Shown: positions 1 to 9,811 of the stretch, piece after piece
Layout: every line of letters starts with the position of its first letter
Position numbering within the stretch: position 1 is the stretch's first letter
Program-made: the position numbers and the translations under genes
Assembly: GCF_037969725.1 (NCBI RefSeq)
Contig: NZ_CP150203.1
Location: 3,178,001 to 3,242,000, forward strand
DNA: 64,000 nt
Reading direction: 5' to 3'
DNA from: Paenibacillus sp. FSL W8-0426
GTDB lineage: Bacteria > Bacillota > Bacilli > Paenibacillales > Paenibacillaceae
Notes under the pieces: generated by a model
Told to the model about the DNA's origin: nothing
The model's database searches: none
Seen by the model: only the letters and a program-made list of their open reading frames with translations

Positions 1-1
1 T

Positions 2-364
2 TTGGCTGCGCTCGCCGGCATCGATCCGACGCTCTACGAAGCGGCCAAAGTCGACGGTGCCTCGCGGTTTCAAAAAATCCGCCACGTCGACCTGCCGGGA
101 ATTGTGCCGACCATCGTAATCATTCTGATCCTCAATGTAGGCAATGTCATGGCCATCGGCTTCGAGAAGGTGTACCTGCTGCAAAATCCGCTCAATCTTG
201 CTAACTCGGAAATCATCGCAACTTATGTTTACCGGATCGGCCTGCTGAACGCCAACTATAGCTTTGCGACGGCAGTCGGCCTGTTCAACTCGCTGATCAA
301 TCTCGTTTTGCTGCTGACCGTGAACGGTTTGGCCAAAAAAGCGACCAACCACAGCATCTGGTAG
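2..364 (+). CDS. ABC sugar transporter permease, LplB type (5' truncated)
   Basis: This is the C-terminal 120 residues or so of an inner-membrane permease of a carbohydrate ABC importer; the beginning lies outside the window. The EAA loop that contacts the ATPase is visible near the start (YEAAKVDGASRFQKIRHVDLP), followed by hydrophobic segments and the usual end of LplB-type permeases (sequence closes KKATNHSIW). Family members are about 300 residues, so roughly 180 are missing. The stop codon lies 15 bases before the second permease, so the two are co-transcribed with the binding lipoprotein downstream. No ATPase is encoded nearby, as is common where a shared MsmX-type ATPase serves many importers. 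The TTG at position 2 should not be taken as the start. Confidence 0.9.
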   Translation: MAALAGIDPTLYEAAKVDGASRFQKIRHVDLPGIVPTIVIILILNVGNVMAIGFEKVYLLQNPLNLANSEIIATYVYRIGLLNANYSFATAVGLFNSLINLVLLLTVNGLAKKATNHSIW

Positions 365-379
365 GAAAGGAGGCTCCCC

Positions 380-1279
380 ATGGCAGTACCCGTGCAGAAA
401 CGGATTCGAGAATCCGCCGCCGACAGGACATTCCTGATTGCGATTTACATCGTGCTCAGTCTTGTCGCGTTGGCCGTCATCTATCCGCTCATTTTCATTA
501 TCAGCAGTTCGTTCAGCAGCCCGGCAGCCGTCACGTCCGGTCGTGTATGGTTATGGCCGGTCGACGTTTCGCTCAGTGGATATAAAGCCTTGCTCCACAC
601 GCCCGAAATTTTGACGGGCTATGGGAATTCGATCTTTTATACCACAGCAGGAACCATCATCAGCGTGGTGCTGACCATCATGATCGCCTACCCGCTATCG
701 CGGAGAAGCTTCTTTGGCCGAAATGCTTTGATGATGGTCATTACCTTTACGATGATCTTCAGCGGCGGTTTGATTCCGACGTACATGGTCGTCAAGCAGC
801 TCCATCTGATCGATACCCGCTGGGCGCTTCTGATCCCGAATGCGATCTGGGTCTGGCAGGTCATCATCGCCCGTTCGTTCTTCAAATCCTCCATTCCCGA
901 GGAGCTGCTGGAAGCGAGCGAAATGGACGGCTGCAGCGACATGCGCTTCATATGGAGCATCGTGCTTCCTTTATCCAAACCGATCATTGCGGTTCTGGTC
1001 CTCATGTATGCGGTAGGGCAGTGGAATGCGTATTTCGATGCTCTGATTTATCTGAAATCGGCGGATTTGTTCCCATTGCAGCTCATCCTGCGCAGCATCA
1101 TCATTCAGAACAACAGCGCAGGGGCGATGGATGCAGCGAAAATGGTGGAGCGGCAGCAGCTGGCCGAACTGCTGAAATATGCTTTGATCGTAGTTGCCAC
1201 GCTGCCCGTGCTGGTTATTTATCCGTTCGTGCAGCGCCATTTCGTACAGGGAATGCTGGTCGGTTCCGTTAAGGGATAA
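380..1279 (+). CDS. ABC sugar transporter permease, LplC/YtcP type
   Basis: This 299-residue protein is the second membrane permease of a carbohydrate importer (CUT1 type). An N-terminal membrane segment lies at about residues 18-38, several further hydrophobic helices follow, and the EAA loop reads EASEMDGCSDMRFIWSIVLP near residue 180. The C-terminus ends in MLVGSVKG, typical of this family. The ATG is preceded by GGAAAGGAGG with good spacing. It sits between the first permease and the substrate-binding lipoprotein. The sugar cannot be read from the permease, but the downstream fucosidase-like and rhamnosidase genes point to oligosaccharides from plant cell walls. Confidence 0.92.
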   Translation: MAVPVQKRIRESAADRTFLIAIYIVLSLVALAVIYPLIFIISSSFSSPAAVTSGRVWLWPVDVSLSGYKALLHTPEILTGYGNSIFYTTAGTIISVVLTIMIAYPLSRRSFFGRNALMMVITFTMIFSGGLIPTYMVVKQLHLIDTRWALLIPNAIWVWQVIIARSFFKSSIPEELLEASEMDGCSDMRFIWSIVLPLSKPIIAVLVLMYAVGQWNAYFDALIYLKSADLFPLQLILRSIIIQNNSAGAMDAAKMVERQQLAELLKYALIVVATLPVLVIYPFVQRHFVQGMLVGSVKG

Positions 1280-1314
1280 TTCCGGCAGTCAAAAACTAAA
1301 GGGAGTGATCGGAT

Positions 1315-2961
1315 TTGAAAAAAGGCCTCATCATGATGCTTATGCTGTTGATGCTGTTCACGCTTGCGCTGAGTGGATGTTCAAGCGATAATGCTTCCGC
1401 ACCGGAGTCCGGGGGATCGTCAACGGGGAATGGTCCGGTGAATATTAGCGTATTTTCCGTGCAGGAATCCGGGATCGACATTCCGACCAACCAATTCACG
1501 AAATTCGTGGAAGACAAATTCAACATCAAATTCAACTGGCAGATCAATCCGTCTGACGGAGCCAAGGAAAAACGGCAAATCTCGCTGGCGAGCGGCGACT
1601 ACCCCGATGCTTATCTGCTGACGCATTACATCGACCAATTTTCACAAGCAGACCTTCTGAAATACGGCAAACAAGGGGTTTTGGTGCCTCTGAACGATCT
1701 GATCGACAAGTATGCACCCAATATCAAAGCCGCGATGGAAAGCAACGAGAACCTGAGAACGTTGAACACCGCGCCGGATGGCAATATTTATGGTCTGGTT
1801 GCCTATACCGAGTGTTTCCACTGCTCGTATTCAAGCAAGATGTGGATCAATACCGAGTGGTTGAAGAAGCTGAACCTGGAGATGCCCAAGACGACGGAAG
1901 AATTCAAAAACGTATTGAAAGCGTTCAAAACGCAGGACCCGAACGGCAACGGCAAAGCGGATGAAGTGCCGCTCAGCGGTTCGATCGAGGAATTCGGCGT
2001 ACGCGTCGTTCCGTTTCTCATGAACGCCTTTGTATACGACGATGACCGGAATTACCTGCAAATGTCCGGAGGCAAGGTGCAATCCGCGGCGATCACGCCC
2101 GAGTGGAAAGAAGGCTTGACGTACATCAAGTCTTTGTTCGATGAAGGATTGATCGATCCGGGTGCGTTTACGCAGAATGCCGAAGCGTTCAAAAAAATCG
2201 GGGAAAACGCGGATGCCGAAATTTTGGGCGCAGGCGCGGGCATGCATCCGGCGATCTTCGTGAACATCGATCCGGGCAACACACGATCGGCTCATTACAA
2301 TGCTGTGCCACCGATTACAGGTCCTCATGGCGTGTCCTATGCGACGCATGACGGAGGAGGCGTGCAGCCTGGAGCCAAATTCGTCATCACGAACAAAGCC
2401 AGCGAAGAAGCGCAGATCGCCTTGATCAAAATGGTGGACTATATGTTCACTCCCGAAGGCCAGACGAACGGGGCTAGCGGCTTGAAAGGGATCGACTGGA
2501 CCGATCCCGGAGAGGGAGACGTCGCACTGGGCAAGGATTCCAAGGCGGTCGTCAAACTGATCCCGATGGCCGAGGGAGAGGCACCGCGGAATGCAGGCTG
2601 GAGCGGCATGGCTCACTTCTACATGCCGAAAGAATATCGTGACACGTTTGTGCAAGGAACCGATATTTACGCATCCGACGGTTACGAACGCAGACTTTAC
2701 GATGCAACGCTGCTGTATGAAGGACATGAACCGAAAGAGCTGTTCCCGATCTGGTCGGTCTGGATCGATCCGGCCGAGATCGATGAGGCCAGCTTGCTGC
2801 AAACCAACATCAAAAATTACATCGAACAAAATACGCTCCAGTTCATTACGGGCAACAAGGATCTGGACAAAGACTGGGACGCATACGTCAAAGGATTGCA
2901 GGATCTGAAGCTGGACCGTTATCTCGAGATTTTGCAAAAGGCGTATGAGGCTTCCAAGTAA
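1315..2961 (+). CDS. Extracellular sugar-binding lipoprotein of ABC importer
   Basis: This 548-residue protein binds substrate outside the membrane for the importer encoded just upstream. A TTG start is chosen because AAAGGGAGTGATC lies at proper distance. The signal peptide has a Lys-Lys start, a Met/Leu-rich core and a lipobox LSGC with Cys at about residue 22, so it should be lipid-anchored. A Ser/Gly-rich linker follows. A calcium-loop-like motif DPNGNGKADE lies near residue 205, as is usual in LplA-type binding proteins. A hairpin with short T tract follows the stop and may reduce transcription into the GH95 gene. Confidence 0.92.
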   Translation: MKKGLIMMLMLLMLFTLALSGCSSDNASAPESGGSSTGNGPVNISVFSVQESGIDIPTNQFTKFVEDKFNIKFNWQINPSDGAKEKRQISLASGDYPDAYLLTHYIDQFSQADLLKYGKQGVLVPLNDLIDKYAPNIKAAMESNENLRTLNTAPDGNIYGLVAYTECFHCSYSSKMWINTEWLKKLNLEMPKTTEEFKNVLKAFKTQDPNGNGKADEVPLSGSIEEFGVRVVPFLMNAFVYDDDRNYLQMSGGKVQSAAITPEWKEGLTYIKSLFDEGLIDPGAFTQNAEAFKKIGENADAEILGAGAGMHPAIFVNIDPGNTRSAHYNAVPPITGPHGVSYATHDGGGVQPGAKFVITNKASEEAQIALIKMVDYMFTPEGQTNGASGLKGIDWTDPGEGDVALGKDSKAVVKLIPMAEGEAPRNAGWSGMAHFYMPKEYRDTFVQGTDIYASDGYERRLYDATLLYEGHEPKELFPIWSVWIDPAEIDEASLLQTNIKNYIEQNTLQFITGNKDLDKDWDAYVKGLQDLKLDRYLEILQKAYEASK

Positions 2962-2978
2962 TTTGGGATAAAGCCGGT

Positions 2979-3021
2979 ACACTCGGGTGCTGCCGCAAAA
3001 AGGGCACCTGAGTGTGCTTTG
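2979..3021 (+). terminator. Hairpin between binding protein and GH95 gene
   Basis: Arms ACACTCGGGTGC (2979-2990) and GCACCTGAGTGT (3004-3015) pair over 12 positions with one G-T pair, followed by a weak T stretch. It lies between two genes on the same strand and may act as a partial terminator that lowers expression of the glycosidases relative to the importer. Confidence 0.55.
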
Positions 3022-3111
3022 TCTATGAACAGGAGGCCGTTTGTTCGGTTCGGCACATTCATAGCACTGGACGAGGGGCTTACGAAGCGATTTCTCTGAT
3101 GGGAGGACGAA

Positions 3112-5445
3112 ATGGACGATTTCAAATTATGGTACTCTACCCCTGCGGTTACGTGGGCTCAAGGTCTGCCGTTGGGCAATGGAAGAATCGGTGCGGTGGT
3201 TATGGCCGATGTGCATCGCGAGGTGTGGAGCATGAGCGAGCTTACGTACTGGTCCGGCCAAGCGGACGCGGACTCCGCGTTTGCTTCAACGGGAGGCAGA
3301 GCAGCGCTGGATGAGATGAGGCATCATTTTTTCTCCGGCAATATCGATGAAGGCGATCGTTTGGCCAAGCAGCATCTGCAGCCGCCAAAGCGGAATTACG
3401 GCACAAATCTTGGATTGTGCGAAGTGGTGATCGAATTCAGCGATACCGACGTGGACAGCTATGAATATGCAAGCTTCAGGCGGGAACTCGATCTAGGCGA
3501 AGCGATAGCAAAGGCAGAGTGGGTGAGTAAGGGCACTACGTTGTATCGCGAGGTTTTTGCCACACATGCGGATGACCTTGTCGCCTCAAGAGTGTGGGGC
3601 AACGTCTCGGGAAACGTATCGTTTACCCTTTGGCTGGAAGGAAGTACGGAGTCGTTTCAGGCGATCGCCATTGATGACAGTACGCTGGGTTTCAACGGAC
3701 AGGCAACAGAAACCGTGCATAGCGACGGGACTTGCGGCGTATGGGCCGAAGGCTGCGTAAAGGTAGTTGTTTCAGGCGGCACGGTGAGTGAGCAAAATGG
3801 GCGAATGACGGTAATGGGTGCAGATGAGGCAATCATCTATTTTACGGTCAGCACAGACTACCGCCGTATAGGTTCCGATTGGAAAAAGGAGAGCCGTTTC
3901 ACGCTGGATCAGGCGCTGAGGAAAGGATATGCGCGTTTGCGACAGGACCATATCGACGATTACGCCGAGCCATTCGGCAAGGTGCGCATTCAGCTGGACG
4001 GCCCGGTGCATGCCGACCTGCCTACCGACCAACGCATCCGGTCACTGGCGCAGGACGGGGATGACGACCCGCAGCTGTTTGCATTGTTCCTGCAATACGG
4101 CCGTTATTTGACCATTGCGGGCTCACGCAGTGATTCCCCGCTGCCGATGCATCTCCAAGGGGCTTGGAATGACGGCGAGGCATGCCGCATGGGTTGGAGC
4201 TGCGATTATCATCTGGATATCAATACCCAGATGAATTATTACCCGACGGAGATCGCGAATCTGGGGGAAAGCCTCCTTCCTTTGTTCAAATATATCGAAG
4301 ACTTGGCGGAGGCAGGCCGATCGACGGCTCGACAATTATACGGCAGCGACGGCTGGGTGGCCCATGTTTTCTCCAATGTGTGGGGCTTCACGCTTCCCGG
4401 CTGGGAAACGTCATGGGGGCTGAATGTTACGGGGGGATTGTGGCTCGCATCCCACTTGATCGAGCACTATGAGTACCATCAGGATCGCGAATTTCTGGAA
4501 AGCACGGCCTATCCGGTGCTAAAGGAAGCGGCCGTTTTTTTCCTGGATTATATGACAGTCCATCCGAAATATGGCTGGCTGGTGACAGGCCCGTCGAACT
4601 CCCCGGAAAATCATTTCTATGCCGATAATGCCGGATGTACCGTTCACCAGTTGTCTATGGGGCCAACGATGGACCAGATGCTGGTGCGCGAGTTATTCGA
4701 GTTTTGCCTGACAGCGGCGAAGCTGCTGAATCGGGATGAAGGGCTTAGAACAAGGCTGGAGGAAGCCGTCGCCATCTTGCCGCCGCTGCAAATCGGCCGG
4801 AAAGGTCAGCTTCAGGAGTGGTTGGAGGATTATGAAGAAGCACAGCCGGAGCATCGGCATTTGTCGCACATGGTTGCCTTGTATCCGCGGAACCGAATCA
4901 CGCCTGAGCGGACACCGGAGCTGAGCAAGGCAGCGCGTGTGACGCTGGAGAACCGGATGTCCCAGGAAGAATTGGAGGATGTCGAATTTACGGCCGCCTT
5001 GTTCGGTCTGTGCTTTGCCAGGCTGCATGACGGTGAGACGGCATACAGACATATCCGCCATTTAATAAGCGGACTTTGCTTTGATAACCTGCTAACCTAT
5101 TCGAAGTCGGGGATCGCGGGGGCGGAGAGCAACATATTTGTCATTGACGGGAATATGGGAGGCACCGCTGCCATTGCGGAAATGCTGCTGCAGGGCGATC
5201 AAGGAGAGATCCGTTTGTTGCCTGCGCTGCCGCAAGCATGGAGCACGGGAACCGTATCCGGTCTTCGGGTCAAAGGCAATGCCGAGGTGGATATGACTTG
5301 GGAGAGCGGCAAGCTAGCGTCGGCAACCATTCGCACATTATCGACAGGAACGTTTACCGTGTGTACGCAAGAGTTTAAAACGACGTTTCAGGCTGAAGCG
5401 GGTGGAAGAACTCATTTCAACGATAGACTGGAACGGGTCGAATAA
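3112..5445 (+). CDS. GH95-family alpha-L-fucosidase-like glycosidase
   Basis: This 777-residue enzyme should release terminal L-fucose (or L-galactose, also known in GH95) from oligosaccharides. No signal peptide is present, so it would act in the cytoplasm on imported sugars. Family marks in order: N-terminal [21 protein letters not shown], the catalytic-domain motif [10 protein letters not shown] near residue 368, [20 protein letters not shown] near residue 565, and [17 protein letters not shown] near residue 683, which carries the conserved Asp. The usual GGGHTGWS-like stretch before the ARL.DG motif is absent and replaced by an acidic segment ([11 protein letters not shown]), so this is a divergent subfamily. 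Start ATG has GGGAGGACG upstream. It is followed by a terminator and then the rhamnosidase. Confidence 0.88.
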   Translation: MDDFKLWYSTPAVTWAQGLPLGNGRIGAVVMADVHREVWSMSELTYWSGQADADSAFASTGGRAALDEMRHHFFSGNIDEGDRLAKQHLQPPKRNYGTNLGLCEVVIEFSDTDVDSYEYASFRRELDLGEAIAKAEWVSKGTTLYREVFATHADDLVASRVWGNVSGNVSFTLWLEGSTESFQAIAIDDSTLGFNGQATETVHSDGTCGVWAEGCVKVVVSGGTVSEQNGRMTVMGADEAIIYFTVSTDYRRIGSDWKKESRFTLDQALRKGYARLRQDHIDDYAEPFGKVRIQLDGPVHADLPTDQRIRSLAQDGDDDPQLFALFLQYGRYLTIAGSRSDSPLPMHLQGAWNDGEACRMGWSCDYHLDINTQMNYYPTEIANLGESLLPLFKYIEDLAEAGRSTARQLYGSDGWVAHVFSNVWGFTLPGWETSWGLNVTGGLWLASHLIEHYEYHQDREFLESTAYPVLKEAAVFFLDYMTVHPKYGWLVTGPSNSPENHFYADNAGCTVHQLSMGPTMDQMLVRELFEFCLTAAKLLNRDEGLRTRLEEAVAILPPLQIGRKGQLQEWLEDYEEAQPEHRHLSHMVALYPRNRITPERTPELSKAARVTLENRMSQEELEDVEFTAALFGLCFARLHDGETAYRHIRHLISGLCFDNLLTYSKSGIAGAESNIFVIDGNMGGTAAIAEMLLQGDQGEIRLLPALPQAWSTGTVSGLRVKGNAEVDMTWESGKLASATIRTLSTGTFTVCTQEFKTTFQAEAGGRTHFNDRLERVE

Positions 5446-5538
5446 CGATATGAGCCTGCAGCCCGTCATGCGTTTTGATTCATGGTTGGAATGATGTTCA
5501 CGATCAGAAGGAATACAACCGTTCTTTAAGCCGTTCAT

Positions 5539-5562
5539 AAGCCGCCTTGGAGCGGCTTTTTC
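5539..5562 (+). terminator. Rho-independent terminator after GH95 gene
   Basis: AAGCCGC and GCGGCTT pair around a six-base loop and are followed by TTTTTC. It ends the importer/GH95 transcript. Confidence 0.8.
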
Positions 5563-5653
5563 TGTTGTTTCTTGCTTAGATTAACTTGAGTAAACTGCCT
5601 GCCCAACCATCAACACCTGTAAATCAAGCACTCAACATGAAAGAATCCAACAT

Positions 5654-5714
5654 TGACGCTCCTTCCTTGGAAGCGTTTTAATTATAGTAGTTACGCAAGA
5701 GGATCAAGGGGAGG
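5654..5714 (+). promoter_or_regulatory. Putative promoter, cre-like site and RBS for GH78 gene
   Basis: TTGACG (5654-5659) and TTTTAA (5677-5682), 17 bases apart, could form a sigma-A promoter. TGGAAGCGTTTTAA (5669-5682) matches the CcpA cre consensus TGWAANCGNTNWCA at most positions and would overlap the -10 region, which suggests glucose repression. The SD AAGGGGAGG (5706-5714) places translation at the ATG at 5722. The -35 box overlaps the more distant in-frame TTG at 5653, which argues against that start. Confidence 0.4.
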
Positions 5715-5721
5715 TCATCAT

Positions 5722-8499
5722 ATGATGCTGAAAGTGAAAACGCTTCGATGCGAACATTTCAACAATCCGATTGGGCTGGGGTGCCCGAAGCCGCGGTTAA
5801 GCTGGCACATCGAATCCGACAGCATGCATGTCACGCAGAAACGGGTCCAACTGCAGGTCGCTTTGAATGCGGCATTCGATTCGCTGATCTGGAACCATTT
5901 CGCTTACTCGGAGCAATCCGTTCTTGTTCCATACGAAGGGCCGCCGTTGGAATCGGGCCAACGATATTATTATCGGGTCAAAGTATGGGCCCAAGGGGCA
6001 GGGGATGCGGAGCCGCAAGAGTCCGCGTGGAGCGAGCCGGCATTTTGGGAAATGGGGCTGCTGCATGAACAGGATTGGAAAGCGCAATGGATCACTGTCC
6101 AGAAGCGAAGCATCCACGAAGGCTTTCAGGCGCGGGCACCATTTGCGACCACCAAAACTTTCTCGGTAGAGGGCAAGGTTAGCAAAGCCGTTATTTATGC
6201 GACCTGCCTCGGATTGTATGAATTACAGTTGAATGGGCAAAGAGTAGGCGAGGCCTACTTCACCCCGGGATGGACGGATTATAACGATCGCATACAGGTA
6301 CAAACCTATGACGTCACCGATCTTATTGGCGAGCAGCATAATTCCATTACAGCAACGGTGGGTGAAGGCTGGTACAGCGGTTATCTAGGATGGCAAAAGC
6401 GCAAGGACACGTATGGGGATACCAATGCCTTACTGCTGCAAATGAAAATTAGCTATGAAGACGGCCGTACCGAGCTGATCTGCTCCGATGCCACTTGGGA
6501 AGAAACGGGCTCCGCCATTCTGATGTCGGACATCTATAACGGCGAAATTTATGATGCAAGGCTTGCGTTGCCGAAAGACGGAAATCCAACCGTGAACGAA
6601 CGCAAAATGATGAAAGTCATGCCGTTTCCTTTGAGCCATCTGGTTGCCCAGGAGAACGAACCCGTGCGGATCATGAATCGTCTCCGACCGGTTGAACTCA
6701 TTCGAACGCCCAAAGGGGAGCTTGTGCTGAACTTGGGGCAAAACATGGTGGGATGGCTGGAATTCAAAGTCAAAGCACCAAGGGGCACGATCTTGAATCT
6801 GGTTCACGGCGAGGTGTTGGATCGGGACGGAAACTTTTACCGGGATAATATTCGGGATGCGGCACAGCAGATTACGTACATCTGCAGCGGAAATGGCACG
6901 GAAACGTATCGGCCGCATTTTACGTTCCAGGGCTTTCAGTACGTGAAGCTTGAAGGTTTTCCGGACGGGATCACGATTGAAGATTTCACCGGCGTTGTAC
7001 TGCATTCGGGCATGGAGCCGATCGGTACGTTCGAAACGTCCGATCCCAAGCTCAATCAGCTGCAGCATAACATCGTTTGGGGACAGAAGGGGAACTTTCT
7101 GGATGTGCCGACCGATTGCCCGCAGCGTGATGAACGGTTAGGCTGGACCGGTGATGCGCAGATTTTTGCGAGAACGGCCAGTTTCAATATGAATGCGGCT
7201 TCTTTTTTTCGCAAATGGCTGAAAGATTTGGCTTACAACCAGATGGAAGACGGGGCGGTTCCTTTTGTCGTTCCGGACGTACTTAAAGGGACATTTGCGG
7301 ATAACACAGGGAGAACGACAGCGGCTTGGGGAGATGCAGCCGTCATTTGCCCGTGGACGATCTATCAGTGTTATGGCGACAAGCAAATTTTGGCTCAGCA
7401 ATACGAGAGCATGAAGGCTTGGGTCGACTACGTACGAGCACAAGGAAACGAAGAATGTCTATGGGATACCGGACTGCAGCTCGGAGACTGGCTGGCATTG
7501 GACAGCGAGGAAGGAAGTTATTTCGGGGCAACGGACGGAACGTTGGTCGCCACGGCCTACTTTGCGTATTCAACGCAGATCGTCGCGCAAACGGCCAAAC
7601 TGCTCAACCGTTATACCGACTATAAAACCTACCAGTCTTTGCACGAAGGCATCAAAGCGGCATTTGCCGCCCGATACTTTAACGAGGCAGGCCAGCTCAC
7701 CTCCAAAACACAGACTGCACAGGTCATCGCCCTGCACTTTGATTTGGTGCCAGAAGAGCATAAAAAGCAAGTCATCCAGGAACTCGTTCGGCTCATTGAA
7801 CAGAAAAACATGCATCTGGATACCGGTTTTGTCGGCACACCATATCTTTGCCTGGTTTTATCCGACAATGGCTATGCGGATGTAGCCTATACATTATTGT
7901 TCCAAAACGATTACCCTTCATGGCTCTATCAAGTTGAACGGGGAGCAACGACCATGTGGGAGCATTGGGACAGCATCAGAGAGGACGGATCGTTCTGGAG
8001 TACGGCGATGAATTCGTTTAACCACTATTCATATGGTTCGATCGGCGATTTCATGTATCGCAGCATTGCGGGAATCGATCTGTTGGAGGCGGGTTACAAA
8101 AAATCGCGAATCGCCCCCAAACCCCCGGTTAATCTGACGTCGGCACGCGGCAAACTGGAAACGCCATATGGAGCCCTTGAGGTCCAATGGCAAATCGTGG
8201 AAGGGAAAATGCTGCTTGAAGTGAATATCCCGCACAATACAACAGCCGTAATTACGCTGCCAGGCGTAAAGGAACCGGATGTATTGCAGCGGACCATTGC
8301 CGCGCAGTATCCTTCGATTGCGAATCCGCCAGTTAACATTCCGCCGGAATTGGCCGGGAAAATGGGGATAGAGGGGAACGCGGAGGTGTTCCAACACAAT
8401 GGAGAGAACGGATTGACATTTACAGCAGGTTCAGGACAGTACACGTTCCAGTATAAATACGAGCCGGCTCTTGCCCCCGTGCATGCATCCAGAAGATAA
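5722..8499 (+). CDS. GH78 alpha-L-rhamnosidase
   Basis: This 925-residue cytoplasmic enzyme hydrolyses terminal alpha-L-rhamnose from oligosaccharides. The start at 5722 follows AAGGGGAGG; an in-frame TTG at 5653 has no ribosome site. N-terminal beta domains (roughly residues 1-330) precede the (alpha/alpha)6 catalytic domain, which carries the GH78 signature DVPTDCPQRDERLGWTGDAQ near residue 457 and the general-acid/base region TTMWEHWDSIREDGSFWS near residue 740. The C-terminal beta domain ends the protein. Length and order fit the family. Only 28 bases separate it from the MFS gene, so the pair is co-transcribed. With the fucosidase-like enzyme it suggests pectin or a fucosylated, rhamnosylated glycan as substrate. 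Confidence 0.93.
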   Translation: MMLKVKTLRCEHFNNPIGLGCPKPRLSWHIESDSMHVTQKRVQLQVALNAAFDSLIWNHFAYSEQSVLVPYEGPPLESGQRYYYRVKVWAQGAGDAEPQESAWSEPAFWEMGLLHEQDWKAQWITVQKRSIHEGFQARAPFATTKTFSVEGKVSKAVIYATCLGLYELQLNGQRVGEAYFTPGWTDYNDRIQVQTYDVTDLIGEQHNSITATVGEGWYSGYLGWQKRKDTYGDTNALLLQMKISYEDGRTELICSDATWEETGSAILMSDIYNGEIYDARLALPKDGNPTVNERKMMKVMPFPLSHLVAQENEPVRIMNRLRPVELIRTPKGELVLNLGQNMVGWLEFKVKAPRGTILNLVHGEVLDRDGNFYRDNIRDAAQQITYICSGNGTETYRPHFTFQGFQYVKLEGFPDGITIEDFTGVVLHSGMEPIGTFETSDPKLNQLQHNIVWGQKGNFLDVPTDCPQRDERLGWTGDAQIFARTASFNMNAASFFRKWLKDLAYNQMEDGAVPFVVPDVLKGTFADNTGRTTAAWGDAAVICPWTIYQCYGDKQILAQQYESMKAWVDYVRAQGNEECLWDTGLQLGDWLALDSEEGSYFGATDGTLVATAYFAYSTQIVAQTAKLLNRYTDYKTYQSLHEGIKAAFAARYFNEAGQLTSKTQTAQVIALHFDLVPEEHKKQVIQELVRLIEQKNMHLDTGFVGTPYLCLVLSDNGYADVAYTLLFQNDYPSWLYQVERGATTMWEHWDSIREDGSFWSTAMNSFNHYSYGSIGDFMYRSIAGIDLLEAGYKKSRIAPKPPVNLTSARGKLETPYGALEVQWQIVEGKMLLEVNIPHNTTAVITLPGVKEPDVLQRTIAAQYPSIANPPVNIPPELAGKMGIEGNAEVFQHNGENGLTFTAGSGQYTFQYKYEPALAPVHASRR

Positions 8500-8527
8500 A
8501 TCGCGTAAACTAGAGGAGAGACTTGTC

Positions 8528-9727
8528 ATGAAGACGAAAAATCGCATTTTATTCAAAACCGCCCTGCTGTCCATTTCCTTGGTCTTGACGTCAGCGAGTG
8601 CCATTTCGGCCATTATTCCGATGATGCTGAACCAGTTATCGGACGTATCCAGTTCCCTGATCGAAAGCGTAGTCACGATCCCTTCCTTCTCCATGATGCT
8701 GTTTGTGCTGCTGAGCGGCCCGATTTCTTCAAGGTTGGGCAAGAAAAATACGGTAATGCTTGGGCTCCTGCTGGTGCTGGCCGGGGGAATCCTGCCGATG
8801 TTCACAACAAATATCACTTGGATTCTCGCGTTACGACTGGTACTCGGCGCCGGGCTTGGCATATTCAACTCGCTTGCCGTCAGCTTGATCAGCGACTTTT
8901 TCGAGGGAGACGAACGGGCCCAGCTGGTGGGATTCCAAAGCGCCGTTCAAGGGCTGGGAAGCAGCCTCGCTACCTTTGTAGCCGGACAGCTTGCCTTGAT
9001 CGATTGGCAGTATGCTTTCTTATGTTATGCCATTGCGCTGCCTATTGCGTTGCTGTTTTTCCTTGTCGTACCTGAACCAAAGCGCGCCGAGCCTGTTTCA
9101 CAGACTCCAGCAGAAACGGGCACCAAAAGCCGTGGAGTATCGATGCCCGTGCTTGGACTGAGTGCCGCATTGTTCCTGTTTATGACGTTTATCATGATCG
9201 TGTACACCAAAACGGGCATTATGATTAGCGAGAAAAGCATGTCGAATGCCGGATTTTTGGGGACCGCATTCACATTGTTTTCCTTGTCGTCCATGGTCGC
9301 CGGGTTCTTGTTTGGCAAAATATATACATGGTTCAGAAGTTACGCCCCGTTTATTTCAAGCTTGTTGACGGCAGCAGGTTTTGTGCTGTTGTGGGTTTCC
9401 CAGAGCGTAACCATGGTGACGATCGCTATGCTGATCATTGGATTCAGCTTTGCGTTGTTCATCCCTTATATCTTTACGACGCTGACCAAAATCGTGCCCA
9501 AAGGCAGCGAAACGATTTCCATATCAATTGCGATGGTAGGCTCCAATTTGGGAGCGTTTGCTTCACCTTACGTCATCAACGCAGTCGGCACGATGTTTGG
9601 CAATGATACTGCATCATTCGCATTTCTCGTATCTGCCGTCGTGTTCACGGTTGCTGCGGTGATCTGTCTGGGAATTGCCGTCAAAGGAAAGGCAAATCGA
9701 GATCAGGCAGCCGTGCTGGGCGGGTAA
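8528..9727 (+). CDS. MFS transporter
   Basis: This 399-residue membrane protein has about twelve hydrophobic segments and the major-facilitator loop motif between helices 2 and 3 (SSRLGKKNTVMLG). It starts at the ATG at 8528 after AGAGGAGAG; the upstream in-frame ATG at 8471 lies inside the rhamnosidase gene and lacks a ribosome site. It follows the GH78 gene by 28 bases and precedes an AraC regulator, so it could import the released monosaccharide or an oligosaccharide, or export a by-product. The substrate cannot be read from the sequence. Confidence 0.85.
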   Translation: MKTKNRILFKTALLSISLVLTSASAISAIIPMMLNQLSDVSSSLIESVVTIPSFSMMLFVLLSGPISSRLGKKNTVMLGLLLVLAGGILPMFTTNITWILALRLVLGAGLGIFNSLAVSLISDFFEGDERAQLVGFQSAVQGLGSSLATFVAGQLALIDWQYAFLCYAIALPIALLFFLVVPEPKRAEPVSQTPAETGTKSRGVSMPVLGLSAALFLFMTFIMIVYTKTGIMISEKSMSNAGFLGTAFTLFSLSSMVAGFLFGKIYTWFRSYAPFISSLLTAAGFVLLWVSQSVTMVTIAMLIIGFSFALFIPYIFTTLTKIVPKGSETISISIAMVGSNLGAFASPYVINAVGTMFGNDTASFAFLVSAVVFTVAAVICLGIAVKGKANRDQAAVLGG

Positions 9728-9811
9728 CGGTTTCTCACTGAAAGTAGTATCCATCCACGGGCAGTCCGCTGCCCGCTTCTCCATGATCTAAGCAAAGAGG
9801 GGGTGTCGTTC

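Noticed and set aside
1831..2982. Minus-strand 383-codon frame opposite the binding lipoprotein
   Set aside because: Lies wholly over a recognised gene, is rich in Arg and His as antisense frames often are, and has no domain.
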